64,000 nt of DNA from RPQJ01 sp963793005. GTDB taxonomy: Bacteria; Pseudomonadota; Gammaproteobacteria; Steroidobacterales; Steroidobacteraceae. Each line of letters starts with the position of its first letter. Positions within the stretch are counted from its first letter, which is position 1. This document shows positions 43,371 through 52,538 of this stretch, in pieces. A model generated the notes under the pieces. That model was not told the DNA's origin and made no database searches. It saw only the letters and a list, made by a program, of their open reading frames with translations. The stretch is taken from positions 434,001-498,000 of the forward strand of contig CAWBYP010000002.1 of assembly GCA_963793005.1 (NCBI GenBank), read 5' to 3'. The translations under genes were made by a program, and so were the position numbers.

Positions 43371-44537
43371 TCAGACGAGCCTCGCCCGCAACACGCCTTC
43401 GATTCTGCGCAGGCGCTCGAGCAACTCCGCGGGGATCGGAGAATCCGTGTCGATCAGCGTGTAGGCCAGGTCGCCACGCGACTTGTTCAGCAGGTCGGCG
43501 ATATTGAGCCTGGCCTCCGCGAGACAAGTCGAGATCTGCCCGACCATGTTCGGCACGTTCCGGTTGGCGACCGCGATGCGATTGTCGCCGACCCTGGGCA
43601 GCACGACCTCCGGGAAATTCACTGAATTGCGGACGTTGCCGTTTTCGAGGTAGTCGCGAAGGGTCTCGGCCGCCATGATCGCGCAGTTTTCCTCGGCTTC
43701 CCCGGTGGACGCGCCCAGGTGGGGGAGTGCGACCACGCGCGGGTGGTCCTTGATCGCACGTGTCGGGAAGTCGCAGATGTAGGTTGCCACCTGCCCCTGC
43801 TCGAGTCCGGCCAGGATGGCACTCTCGTCCACGATCTGCGCGCGCGAGAAGTTGAGTACCGCACTGCCGCGTCGCATGAGCTGTATGCGCACCTCGTTCA
43901 CCAGGCCGCGTGTCGAATCGTTCAGCGGCACGTGCACGCTGATCATGTCGCTGCGCGCAAACAGGTCGTCGAGGCTGAGCGCCTGCTCGACCCCGGAGGA
44001 CAACTGCCATGCGCGCTGGACTGTGATCTGCGGGTCGTACCCGCGCACCTTCATCCCAAGGGCGAGCGCCGCGTTCGCAACCTCGACGCCGATTGCGCCG
44101 AGTCCGACGACGCCGAGCGACCGGGTCGGAAGCTCGTGGCCCACGAACTTCTTCTTGCCCTTCTCGATCGCCGCCTCGATCGCGTCGTCGTCGCCTTCGA
44201 GCGAGCGCACGAATTCCCATCCCTGGCAGATGTTCCGCGCCGCAAGGAAAAGCCCGGCCAGCACCAGTTCCTTGACCGCGTTGGCGTTCGCGCCCGGCGC
44301 GTTGAACACAGGGATGCCGCTACCGCTCATGCTGGCGACCGGGATGTTGTTCGTTCCGGCCCCTGCCCGGGCGATCGCGATCACGCTGGCCGGAATGTCC
44401 ATCGAGTGCATGTCCGCCGATCGAAGCAGGATGGCGTCGGGGTGGCCGATCTCCGAAGCAATCTCGTAGCGCTCGCGCGGCAGGCGCTCCAGGCCGCGGA
44501 CCGAGATGTTGTTCAGCGTTAGGATCTTGAATGACAT
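43371..44537 (-). CDS. serA: D-3-phosphoglycerate dehydrogenase
   Basis: The product has 388 residues and catalyses the first step of serine synthesis. The NAD-binding fold is SLGVVGLGAIGVEVANAALALG, the catalytic arginine lies in NFSRAQIVDESAILAGL, the histidine in VVALPHLGASTGEAEENCAIMAAETL, and an ACT domain closes the chain (ISTCLAEARLNIADLLNKSRGDLAYTLIDTD). In the short-form family, the catalytic glutamate normally lies in a DFPNEEL-like loop. Here this reads DFPTRAI, so that residue is not obvious. serC is immediately upstream, supporting the pathway call. Confidence 0.92.
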   Translation of the reverse strand: MSFKILTLNNISVRGLERLPRERYEIASEIGHPDAILLRSADMHSMDIPASVIAIARAGAGTNNIPVASMSGSGIPVFNAPGANANAVKELVLAGLFLAARNICQGWEFVRSLEGDDDAIEAAIEKGKKKFVGHELPTRSLGVVGLGAIGVEVANAALALGMKVRGYDPQITVQRAWQLSSGVEQALSLDDLFARSDMISVHVPLNDSTRGLVNEVRIQLMRRGSAVLNFSRAQIVDESAILAGLEQGQVATYICDFPTRAIKDHPRVVALPHLGASTGEAEENCAIMAAETLRDYLENGNVRNSVNFPEVVLPRVGDNRIAVANRNVPNMVGQISTCLAEARLNIADLLNKSRGDLAYTLIDTDSPIPAELLERLRRIEGVLRARLV

Positions 44538-44563
44538 GAAGGGGCCTCAGCCATGAATGATTT

Positions 44564-45646
44564 TCAGCCGTGCTTCTGCTGGAAGGCCTGCATGTACCCG
44601 ACAAGTGCCTCGACACCCGCCATCGGCATGGCGTTGTAGATGCTGGCCCGCATTCCGCCGACCGATCGATGCCCTGCCAGGGCCACGAGGCCCTCCGCCC
44701 TGGCGCCCTCGAGGAAGGGCTTGTCGAGGTCCGCGGACGGCAGCACGAACGGGACGTTCATCCATGACCGGCAATCCGGCCGCACCGGATTGCGGTAGAA
44801 ACCCGATCCGTCGATCACTCCGTAGAGGCGTTCGGCTTTTGCGCTGTTCAGGCGCGCCATTGCCTCGAGACCGCCCTGGCGCTTGATCCACTGGAACACC
44901 GCCCCGGCCACGTACCACGAGTAAGACGCCGGCGTGTTCAGCATCGAGCCGTCACCGGCCATGGCGGTCCAGTCGAATACGGTTGGCGTGTCGGGCCGCG
45001 CACGACCGAGCAGGTCGTCGCGCACGATCACCACGGCCAGGCCGGCCGGGCCGATGTTCTTCTGCGCACCCGCATAGATCACGCCGAAGCGACTCACGTC
45101 TATCGGCCGCGACAGGATGGTCGAGGACATGTCCGCGACGAGCGGCACGTCGCCTACGTCCGGCACGGAGAGGAATTCCACGCCGCCGATGGTCTCGTTC
45201 GGCGTGTAGTGCACGTACGCCGCACCCGGGGTCAGCCGCCAGCCGGCGCGATCCGGGATGCTCGAATAGTTGTCCGCCGCCGCGTCGGCGGCAACGTTGA
45301 CCTTGCAGTAGCGTTTCGCCTCGCCGATGGCTTTTTTCGACCACGCTCCCGTGTTGACGTAGTCGGCGACCGAGTCGGGCCGCGTGAGATTGAAGGGTAT
45401 GGCGGCGAACTGCGCAGTCGCACCGCCCTGCAGGAACAGGACCTTGTAATCCGACGGGATCGACAGCAGTTCACGCAGGTCGGCTTCGGCCTGCTGGGCG
45501 ATGCTGCCGAAGGGCTTGCCTCGATGGCTCATTTCCATCACCGACATGCCCTGGCCATGCCAGTCGAGCATCTCGTCGCGCAACTGCGCGAGGACTTCTT
45601 CCGGCAACGCGGCCGGCCCGGGGCTGAAATTGAAGACGCGGCTCAT
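44564..45646 (-). CDS. serC: phosphoserine aminotransferase
   Basis: The product has 360 residues. It is a class V PLP enzyme that converts 3-phosphohydroxypyruvate to phosphoserine, and also works in pyridoxine synthesis. It begins SRVFNFSPGPAALPEEVLAQLRDEML, with MSVMEMSHRG, LFLQGGATAQFAAIPFNL, DMSSTILSRPID, and the lysine in VIYAGAQKNIGPAGLAVVIVR. ATG 45646 was preferred because GGAG lies 10 bases upstream, while the TTG three codons earlier is too close to it. It is followed by serA after 26 bases. Confidence 0.97.
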   Translation of the reverse strand: MSRVFNFSPGPAALPEEVLAQLRDEMLDWHGQGMSVMEMSHRGKPFGSIAQQAEADLRELLSIPSDYKVLFLQGGATAQFAAIPFNLTRPDSVADYVNTGAWSKKAIGEAKRYCKVNVAADAAADNYSSIPDRAGWRLTPGAAYVHYTPNETIGGVEFLSVPDVGDVPLVADMSSTILSRPIDVSRFGVIYAGAQKNIGPAGLAVVIVRDDLLGRARPDTPTVFDWTAMAGDGSMLNTPASYSWYVAGAVFQWIKRQGGLEAMARLNSAKAERLYGVIDGSGFYRNPVRPDCRSWMNVPFVLPSADLDKPFLEGARAEGLVALAGHRSVGGMRASIYNAMPMAGVEALVGYMQAFQQKHG

Positions 45647-45729
45647 GGGGGGCAATTCTCCGCAACGATGTTGCAGCGCAGTGTAGCAGCGCGGTTGGCC
45701 CGGCGTTCACCCTGCGCCTGGCAGCGCGC

Positions 45730-48375
45730 TCAGTTCAGGGTCGGCGGCCCGGTTCGTCCGCTGCCTGCGTCCACAGCGCCACTTTCCGGCGGCCCACCCG
45801 TTTCACCGGTGTCCGCGGCGTCGTCGGCGTCGTCGGCGTCGTCGCCATTCTCCGCTTCCACGGGCTCGACGCCGATCAGGCGCTCGCCCTCGTCGAGCCG
45901 GATCAGTCGCACGCCCTGGGTATTGCGCCCGAGTACCGAGATCTCCTCGGCACGGGTGCGCACCAGCGTGCCGCTGGAACTCATGAACATCAGTTCGTTG
46001 GTCACGGCCACCTGCGTAGCGGCGACCAGGCGCCCATTGCGCTCGCTGGTCTGCATCGCGATGACGCCCTGTCCGCCGCGTCGATGCATCGGAAATTCGC
46101 TTTCCGCAGTGATCTTGCCGAACCCGTTTTCGGACGCGGTCAGGATCAGGCCGTCGCGGTCCGGAATGATCAGCGAGATCACTTCCTCGCCGGGCGGCAA
46201 GCGGATGCCCCGCACGCCCGCGGCCGTCCGCCCCATGGGCCGGACGTCATCCTCGGCGAAGCGGATTGCCTTGCCGCTCGACGTGCATAGCATCACGTCG
46301 CGGGTGCCGTCCGTGATCGCCACGCCGACCAGGCGATCGCCCTCGTCGAGGCCGACCGCGATGATCCCCGCAGCCCGCTGCCTGGAGAACGCCACGAGCG
46401 GCGTCTTTTTCACGGTCCCGGACGCCGTGGCCATGAACACGTAGCGGCCTTCCTCGTACTCGCGGATCGGCAGCACGGCCGTGATCCGCTCGTCTGCCTG
46501 CAGCGGCAGCAGGTTCACGATCGGCTTGCCGCGCGAACCCCGGCCCGCCTGGGGAAGGCGGTACACCTTGAGCCAGTAGAGCTGTCCGCGGCTCGAGAAG
46601 CACAGCAGCGTGTCGTGCGTGTTGGCGATGAAGAGACTGTCGACGAAGTCCTCGTCCTTGACCGCCGTCGCGGACTTCCCGCGCCCGCCACGACCCTGGG
46701 CGCGGTATTCGCTGACCGGTTGCGCCTTTGCGTAGCCGCCGTGCGAAAGCGTCACCACCACGTCCTGCGGCGCGATCAGGTCCTCGATCGTCAGGTCGGA
46801 CTCGTCAACGTCGATGCGTGTGCGCCGCACATCGCCATACTGCTCGCGGATCTCGAGCAGTTCCGCCCGGATCACGGCGAGCAGGCGCTCCGGCCGCGCC
46901 AGGATGTCGGAGAGGTCGCGAATCAGCTCGAGCAACTCGCCGAACTCGGCAATGATCTTGTCCTGCTCGAGCCCGGTGAGCCGGTGGAGCCGCAGGTCCA
47001 GGATCGCCTGCGCCTGCACTTCTGACAGCCGGTAGGCACCCGACTGCAGGCCGAACTCGCTCGACAGCCCTTCCGGCCGTGTCTGGATCGAGCCCGCACG
47101 GGCCAGCATCTCCGGCACGGCGCCGGGACCCCAGGTGCGCCCCATCAGGCCCGCTTTCGCCTCCGCGGGAGACTGCGATGCCTTGATCAATGCGATCACT
47201 TCGTCGATGTTGGCGAGCGCGATCGCGAGACCTTCGAGGATGTGGCCGCGATCCCGGGCCTTCCTGAGTTCGAATACCGTCCGCCGGGTCACCACTTCGC
47301 GCCGGTGGCGCAGGAACGCCTCGATGAACTGCTTCAGGTTCAGCAGCTTCGGCTGGCCGTCCTGCAGGGCGACCATGTTGATGCCGAACACCGACTCCAT
47401 CGGCGTCTGCTTGTAGAGGTTGTTCAGCACGACGTCCGCGATCTCGCCGCGCTTCAACTCGATGACCACGCGCATGCCGTCCTTGTCGGACTCGTCGCGC
47501 AGCTCCGAGATGCCCTCGATCAGCTTGCCGCGAACCAGGTCCGCTATACGCTCGAGCAGGCGCGCCTTGTTCACCTGGTACGGCAGCTCGGTGACGATGA
47601 TGGCCTCGCGGCCGTGCGTGTCGATCTCCTCGATCTCGGTCTTCGCGCGAACCTGGATGCGTCCACGGCCCGTGGTGTAGGCGGAGTAGATCTCGCGCGC
47701 GCCGTTGATGATGCCGGCGGTCGGGAAGTCCGGACCCGGCACGATTTCCATCAGCTCCGGAATCGTGATCTCCGGGTTGTCGATTACCGCGACGCAGGCG
47801 TCGATCACCTCGGTGAGATTGTGCGGCGGTATGTTGGTCGCCATGCCGACCGCAATGCCGGAGGATCCATTGACGAGCAGGTTCGGGACGCGCGTCGGCA
47901 GCACCGACGGCTCGCTCTCGGACTCGTCGTAGTTCGGGACGAAGTCCACCGTCTCCTTGTCGATGTCGGCCAGCAGCTCCGAGGCCAGGCGCGACATGCG
48001 CACCTCGGTGTAACGCATCGCCGCCGGGGCGTCGCCATCCACCGAGCCGAAGTTGCCCTGCCCGTCCACCAGCAGGTAGCGCATGGAGAACGGCTGCGCC
48101 ATGCGCACGATCGTGTCGTAGACCGCGGTATCGCCGTGCGGGTGGTACTTGCCGATCACGTCGCCGACGACACGCGCGGACTTCTTGTAGGACTTGTTCC
48201 ACTCGTTGCCGAGTTCGCGCATCGCGTAGAGAACGCGGCGATGGACGGGCTTCAGGCCGTCGCGTACGTCAGGCAACGCACGCCCCACGATCACGCTCAT
48301 CGCGTAATCGAGGTACGACTGTTTCATCTCGTCTTCTAGGCTGACGTGCAGGAGTTCGCGGGCGATTTCGGCCAT
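45730..48375 (-). CDS. gyrA: DNA gyrase subunit A
   Basis: The product has 881 residues. The catalytic tyrosine follows the usual AAMRYTEVRMS motif. The quinolone region reads HPHGDTAVYDTIVRMAQ, with Thr where E. coli has Ser83, as in several wild-type gammaproteobacteria. The GyrA box is QGRGGRGK in SEYRAQGRGGRGKSA, confirming gyrase and not ParC. A six-bladed C-terminal domain follows, ending in an acidic DDADDADDAADTGE tail. ATG 48375 gives MAEIARELLHVSLEDEMK. The gene heads the gyrA-serC-serA-pheA-aroA-cmk series. Confidence 0.98.
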   Translation of the reverse strand: MAEIARELLHVSLEDEMKQSYLDYAMSVIVGRALPDVRDGLKPVHRRVLYAMRELGNEWNKSYKKSARVVGDVIGKYHPHGDTAVYDTIVRMAQPFSMRYLLVDGQGNFGSVDGDAPAAMRYTEVRMSRLASELLADIDKETVDFVPNYDESESEPSVLPTRVPNLLVNGSSGIAVGMATNIPPHNLTEVIDACVAVIDNPEITIPELMEIVPGPDFPTAGIINGAREIYSAYTTGRGRIQVRAKTEIEEIDTHGREAIIVTELPYQVNKARLLERIADLVRGKLIEGISELRDESDKDGMRVVIELKRGEIADVVLNNLYKQTPMESVFGINMVALQDGQPKLLNLKQFIEAFLRHRREVVTRRTVFELRKARDRGHILEGLAIALANIDEVIALIKASQSPAEAKAGLMGRTWGPGAVPEMLARAGSIQTRPEGLSSEFGLQSGAYRLSEVQAQAILDLRLHRLTGLEQDKIIAEFGELLELIRDLSDILARPERLLAVIRAELLEIREQYGDVRRTRIDVDESDLTIEDLIAPQDVVVTLSHGGYAKAQPVSEYRAQGRGGRGKSATAVKDEDFVDSLFIANTHDTLLCFSSRGQLYWLKVYRLPQAGRGSRGKPIVNLLPLQADERITAVLPIREYEEGRYVFMATASGTVKKTPLVAFSRQRAAGIIAVGLDEGDRLVGVAITDGTRDVMLCTSSGKAIRFAEDDVRPMGRTAAGVRGIRLPPGEEVISLIIPDRDGLILTASENGFGKITAESEFPMHRRGGQGVIAMQTSERNGRLVAATQVAVTNELMFMSSSGTLVRTRAEEISVLGRNTQGVRLIRLDEGERLIGVEPVEAENGDDADDADDAADTGETGGPPESGAVDAGSGRTGPPTLN

Positions 48376-48425
48376 GTGTTTCCGGTCGTGGATGGCGGCC
48401 GGCTTATGCCGTCCAAAGACGCGGA

Positions 48426-48434
48426 ATAATACCA
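48426..48434 (-). promoter_or_regulatory. extended -10 promoter element for gyrA
   Basis: The minus strand reads TGGTATTAT, an extended -10 (TG-N plus TATTAT), about 50 bases before the gyrA ATG. No good -35 is seen, which is usual for extended -10 promoters. Confidence 0.5.
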
Positions 48435-48494
48435 CAAGAGGCCGCCACGACCGGCAGCGGCGGCGTGCGCGCGGCCTGCCCGTGGGCGGCTCGG

Positions 48495-48500
48495 TATACT
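48495..48500 (+). promoter_or_regulatory. -10 element for the mtaD-ubiG-gph-rmuC-yciK unit
   Basis: TATACT lies 28 bases before the mtaD-like ATG and faces it. A convincing -35 is missing. Confidence 0.4.
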
Positions 48501-48528
48501 GCGCGCCCCGCCCTTTTTCCGGCCCGCA

Positions 48529-49869
48529 ATGGAACCCATCGATACGCTGATCACCGCACGCTGGGTCGTTCCCGTCGAGCCCGATGGGCGCGTGCTCGAG
48601 GACCATGCGGTGGCCATCCGCGGCGGCCAGATCGTCGCGGTACTGCCGGCAGCCGAGGCGCGCGAGCGCTATGAGGCGCGCGAATTAATCGAGCGGCCGT
48701 CGCATGTGCTGATGCCGGGCATCGTCAATGCGCACGCTCACGCTGCGACGACGCTGCTGCGTGGACGCGTGCAGAACCAGCGCCCGGGACCATGGCAGCC
48801 CGGCACTGTACGCTCGCTCGAGCGGCGCTGGTCCGGCCCCGAGTACGCGCGTGACGGCACCGAGCTCGCGATCGCGGAGATGCTGCGTGCCGGCGTCACC
48901 TGCTTCGCCGACATGCACTACTGGCCGGACGTAGTTGCACAGACTGCCGCCGAATGCCACGTTCGGGCCAGCATCGGCCTGCCGGTGAGCGAAGCCGCGA
49001 CCGCGTGGGCATCCACCGCCGACGAGCACATCGATCGCGGCATGCACCTCCGCGACCAGTACCGCGGCGACCCGCTGCTCAGCACCCACTTCGCGCCCGA
49101 CACCCCGCATTCGCTCGGCGACGCCACACTTGCGCGGGTCCGGCGCCTGGCCGACGAACTGGACCTGCCGGTCGCGCTGCACCTGCATGAGACTGCATGG
49201 GAAATCGAGCAGAGCGAGGGCAAGTTCGGCATGCGCCCGCTGGCACGAATGGCGGGCCTCGGGCTCGCGAGTCCCCAGCTGGTCGCCGTGCACATGGTGC
49301 ATTTGACGCCGAGCGACCTTGAAATGCTGGCCGGTTGCGGCGCAGGCGTGGTGCATTGCCCCGAGTCGAACCTCAAGCGCGGCGCTGGCGTCTGCCCGCT
49401 GCCCGACCTGCTCGGCCGGGGCGTGCCGGTATCGCTCGGCACAGGGGACGCGGCCTCGAACGACGATCTCGACGTACTCGGCGAAGCCCGTACCGCTGGC
49501 CTGCTCGCCTCGGGCGTTTCATCGACACCCGGTGCCGTCATCGCCTCGGACCTGCTGCGAATGGCCACGCTCGAGGGTGCCCGTGCCGTGGGCCTGGGCG
49601 AGGTGACCGGCGGCCTGGTCCCCGGGAAATGGGCTGACCTCTGCTGCATGAACCTCAGGAGTCCGCGCAGCTGGCCGGTCAGCGATGTCGTGGCCGCAGT
49701 GATCTATGCCGCCTCGTCGCGCCAGGTGACCGATACATGGGTGGCCGGACGCCGGCTGCTCGCCGACGGGGCGCTTGTATACCTCGACGAAGCCGCCGTG
49801 CTCGAGCGCGCCGAGTCCTGGCGGGTCAGAATGGACGGCGCAAGCCCGGAGGCCGCCGCTGATGAATGA
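48529..49869 (+). CDS. mtaD: TRZ/ATZ family amidohydrolase, 5-methylthioadenosine/S-adenosylhomocysteine deaminase-like
   Basis: The product has 446 residues. The metal-binding pattern of the amidohydrolase superfamily is present: LMPGIVNAHAHAATTLLRG near residue 65, ALHLHETAWEIEQS and AVHMVHLT in the barrel, and the aspartate in LGTGDAASNDDLDVLGEART. It likely deaminates MTA, SAH or a similar purine nucleoside. The order mtaD-ubiG-gph is conserved in related gammaproteobacteria. In this context it may clear SAH made by the downstream SAM-dependent UbiG. Its stop overlaps ubiG by 8 bases. Confidence 0.87.
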   Translation: MEPIDTLITARWVVPVEPDGRVLEDHAVAIRGGQIVAVLPAAEARERYEARELIERPSHVLMPGIVNAHAHAATTLLRGRVQNQRPGPWQPGTVRSLERRWSGPEYARDGTELAIAEMLRAGVTCFADMHYWPDVVAQTAAECHVRASIGLPVSEAATAWASTADEHIDRGMHLRDQYRGDPLLSTHFAPDTPHSLGDATLARVRRLADELDLPVALHLHETAWEIEQSEGKFGMRPLARMAGLGLASPQLVAVHMVHLTPSDLEMLAGCGAGVVHCPESNLKRGAGVCPLPDLLGRGVPVSLGTGDAASNDDLDVLGEARTAGLLASGVSSTPGAVIASDLLRMATLEGARAVGLGEVTGGLVPGKWADLCCMNLRSPRSWPVSDVVAAVIYAASSRQVTDTWVAGRRLLADGALVYLDEAAVLERAESWRVRMDGASPEAAADE

Positions 49870-50587
49870 GCCTGTCAACGTCGACGCTGCAGAGATCGCG
49901 CGATTCCAGGCGACGGCCAGCCGCTGGTGGGACCCGGCAGGCGAGATGCGTCCGCTGCATGACCTGAATCCCGTGAGACTCGGGTACGTGGAACGCAGTG
50001 GCGCTCTTGCCGGTCGGAGAATCGTCGATGTCGGCTGCGGTGGTGGACTGCTGGCCGAGGCCATGGCCGCCAGCGGCGCCAGTGTGACAGGCCTCGACCT
50101 CGCTTCCGAGCTGCTGCAGGTCGCCAGGCTGCACGCAATGGAATCCGGCGTGGCCGTCGACTACAGGCTCGAGGCTGCCGAGCAACACGCAATAAAGCAT
50201 GCTGGCGACTACGACCTGGCAACCTGCATGGAGATGCTCGAGCACGTGCCGGACCCGCGCTCGGTCGTTGCGGCGCTCGCGGAGCTGGTGCGCCCGGGCG
50301 GACAGGTCTTCGTCTCCACGATCAATCGCACGCCACGCGCCTACCTGCACGCAGTAGTCGGCGCAGAGTACCTGCTGCGACTGCTGCCACGCGGCACACA
50401 CACCTACGACAAGTTCATTCGTCCCTCGGAACTCGCGGGCTGGGGCAAGGCCGCAGGACTCGAATTGCTGGACGTCGCGGGCCTCGATTACGATCCGTTC
50501 GCACGCACTGCGGGCATCACCGGCGATGCGCGCGTGAATTACCTGGTGCATTTCCGCAAGCCGCAGCCGGCTGGAGCCCGCGCGTGA
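49862..50587 (+). CDS. ubiG: ubiquinone biosynthesis O-methyltransferase
   Basis: The product has 241 residues. UbiG performs both O-methylations of ubiquinone synthesis. The family start FQATASRWWDPAGEMRPLHDLNPVRLGYV, SAM motif I RIVDVGCGGGLLAEAMAASGASVTGLDLA, and MEMLEHVPDPRSVVAALAELVRPGGQVFVSTINRT are diagnostic. The ATG at 49862 overlaps the mtaD end and its stop overlaps gph by 4 bases. Confidence 0.97.
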   Translation: MNEPVNVDAAEIARFQATASRWWDPAGEMRPLHDLNPVRLGYVERSGALAGRRIVDVGCGGGLLAEAMAASGASVTGLDLASELLQVARLHAMESGVAVDYRLEAAEQHAIKHAGDYDLATCMEMLEHVPDPRSVVAALAELVRPGGQVFVSTINRTPRAYLHAVVGAEYLLRLLPRGTHTYDKFIRPSELAGWGKAAGLELLDVAGLDYDPFARTAGITGDARVNYLVHFRKPQPAGARA

Positions 50588-51273
50588 CACGCAGCCACTC
50601 CGCACTGCTGCTCGACCTCGACGGGACGCTGCTCGACACCGCGCCGGACATGGGCGGGGCACTGAACCGGCTGCGGGCTGAAAACGGCCTCGGCCCCCTG
50701 CCCGCTTCGGTCATGCGGCCGATTGTCTCGCACGGATCTGCGCGGCTGGTCTCGCTTGGATTCCCGGCGGCGACCGGAGACGAGTACGAACGACTTCGCC
50801 TGCGTTTCCTCGATATCTACTCGCTGAACCTTGCCGATGACACACGCCTGTTCCCCGGCGCCGAGACACTGCTCACCGAGCTCGAGCGCCTTGGCCTGCC
50901 GTGGGGCATCGTGACCAACAAGCCGGGCTGGCTCACCGACCCGCTGCTCGCGACGCTGGACCTCGATCGCCGTGCCGCGTGCGTAGTGAGCGGCGACACG
51001 CTGCCGGAACGCAAGCCCCACCCGCTGCCGCTGCTGCATGCGGCACGCGTCATCGGTATTGAGCCGGGACGCTGTGTGTACGCCGGCGACGCGGAGAGAG
51101 ACATCCAGGCTGGGCGCGCAGCGGGAATGACGACCGTGGTCGCTGCCTACGGCTACATTTCCGCCGAGGACGACCCTCGATCGTGGCAGCCGGCCGGCAT
51201 GGTCAACGAGCCACTGCAACTGCTCGAGTGGATGGATGCCACGCTCGCGCACGCCGTCGGGGACCTGCAGTGA
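50584..51273 (+). CDS. gph: HAD phosphatase, phosphoglycolate phosphatase (Gph/MupP-like)
   Basis: The product has 229 residues of the HAD superfamily with the nucleophile in LLLDLDGTLLDTAPDM, motif II TNKPG, motif III lysine in ERKPHPLPLLHA and motif IV YAGDAERDIQAGRAAGM. It follows ubiG, where Gph or the MurNAc-6-phosphate phosphatase MupP is usual; the two cannot be told apart with certainty here. The start is GTG, overlapping the ubiG stop. Confidence 0.88.
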   Translation: MTRSHSALLLDLDGTLLDTAPDMGGALNRLRAENGLGPLPASVMRPIVSHGSARLVSLGFPAATGDEYERLRLRFLDIYSLNLADDTRLFPGAETLLTELERLGLPWGIVTNKPGWLTDPLLATLDLDRRAACVVSGDTLPERKPHPLPLLHAARVIGIEPGRCVYAGDAERDIQAGRAAGMTTVVAAYGYISAEDDPRSWQPAGMVNEPLQLLEWMDATLAHAVGDLQ

Positions 51274-52538
51274 CCGCGGCGTATTACGCACTCTTTGTCC
51301 TGGCGGTCGTGCTGGCGTTCGGCGCCGGCTGGTTCCTCGCACGCCGCAGGACCCACGCCATCGAACTCGAACTCGCTGCCTCGCGCGCCGAGGTGCGCTC
51401 CGCGGCCGACCTGGCCCGTGAGCGAGAGCAGGCACTCGATCTCGCACTGGCGCGCCTGCGCACTGGATTCGACTCGGTGGCCAGCGACGCGCTGCGCGGT
51501 AACAGCGAAGTGTTCCTGCAACTCGCCGGCCAGGTGATGGGGCAGCAACAGGAACTCGCAAAACGCAACTTCTCGGAACGCGAGAAGGCCGTCGAATCCA
51601 TGCTCGCGCCCGTGCGCGAAGCGCTGGAGCGCACCAGCCAGCAGATCGCCCGGATCGAGAAAGAGCGTGCCGAGACTTTCGGCTCGCTGCGCAGTTCCAT
51701 CGAGGGCGTCGCGCTCGGCCAGCAGGCACTGCAGCGCGAGACGCGCAACCTGGTCACTGCGCTGCGCCGGCCCGAGGTGCGCGGCCAGTGGGGCGAGATG
51801 ACTTTGCGACGTCTCGCGGAACTCGCGGGGATGGTCGAACACTGCGACTTCTCCGAGCAGGTCACGGTGCAGGGCGAGGATGGCGCGCTGCGACCCGACA
51901 TGATCGTCAACATGCCGGATGGCCGGCAACTGGTCGTGGACGTCAAGACGCCACTCGATGCCTACCTGTCGGCGGTCGAGGCTGCCACGGATGACGAGCG
52001 CGCCATCGCGCTGCGGCGACATGCGCAGGCGGTGGTCGAACGAGTCCGGCAGCTGGCATCGAAAGCCTACTGGACGCAGTTCGACAAGAGCCCGGAATTC
52101 GTCGTGCTGTTCATTCCCGGTGACCAGTTCCTCGGCGCCGCGATCAGCGAGGTACCGACTCTGCTCGAGGATGCCATCCGCCAGCACGTCATCATCGCCA
52201 CGCCGACCAGCTTCGTCGCGCTGCTGAAGGCCGTGGCCTACGGCTGGCGGCAGAACGTGCTCGCGGAGAACGCCGCGCGCATCCAGGAACTCGCAGAGGA
52301 CCTTTACCGCCGGCTCGCGAAATTCGGCGAGCACATGGGCAGGATCGGCCGCTCGCTCGGCCAGAGCGTCGACGCGTACAACAGCGCGGTCGGCTCCCTG
52401 GAACGGCAGGTACTGCCGGGTGCCCGCAAGTTCACGGAACTGGGCCTGCGACCGGGGCGCGAGATCGAGGAAATCCTTCCCGTCGAGAAGCTCGCCCGCG
52501 AGCCGCGCCCCGCCGAGGGAGACAGCACCGATGGCTGA
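51270..52538 (+). CDS. rmuC: DNA recombination protein RmuC
   Basis: The product has 422 residues. The N terminus AYYALFVLAVVLAFGAGWFLA is a membrane anchor. Residues 35-150 form a coiled coil. The nuclease-like RmuC domain reads RPEVRGQWGEMTLRRLAELAGMVEHCDF, RPDMIVNMPDGRQLVVDVKTPLDAYL and FVVLFIPGDQFLGAA, ending in RQNVLAENAARIQELAEDLY. The family limits inversions at short inverted repeats. GTG 51270 overlaps the gph stop. Confidence 0.95.
   Translation: MTAAYYALFVLAVVLAFGAGWFLARRRTHAIELELAASRAEVRSAADLAREREQALDLALARLRTGFDSVASDALRGNSEVFLQLAGQVMGQQQELAKRNFSEREKAVESMLAPVREALERTSQQIARIEKERAETFGSLRSSIEGVALGQQALQRETRNLVTALRRPEVRGQWGEMTLRRLAELAGMVEHCDFSEQVTVQGEDGALRPDMIVNMPDGRQLVVDVKTPLDAYLSAVEAATDDERAIALRRHAQAVVERVRQLASKAYWTQFDKSPEFVVLFIPGDQFLGAAISEVPTLLEDAIRQHVIIATPTSFVALLKAVAYGWRQNVLAENAARIQELAEDLYRRLAKFGEHMGRIGRSLGQSVDAYNSAVGSLERQVLPGARKFTELGLRPGREIEEILPVEKLAREPRPAEGDSTDG

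Noticed and set aside
48100..48150. Quinolone-resistance mutation in gyrA (Thr at the Ser83 position)
   Set aside because: Thr is the wild-type residue in several gammaproteobacteria, so it is not evidence of resistance.
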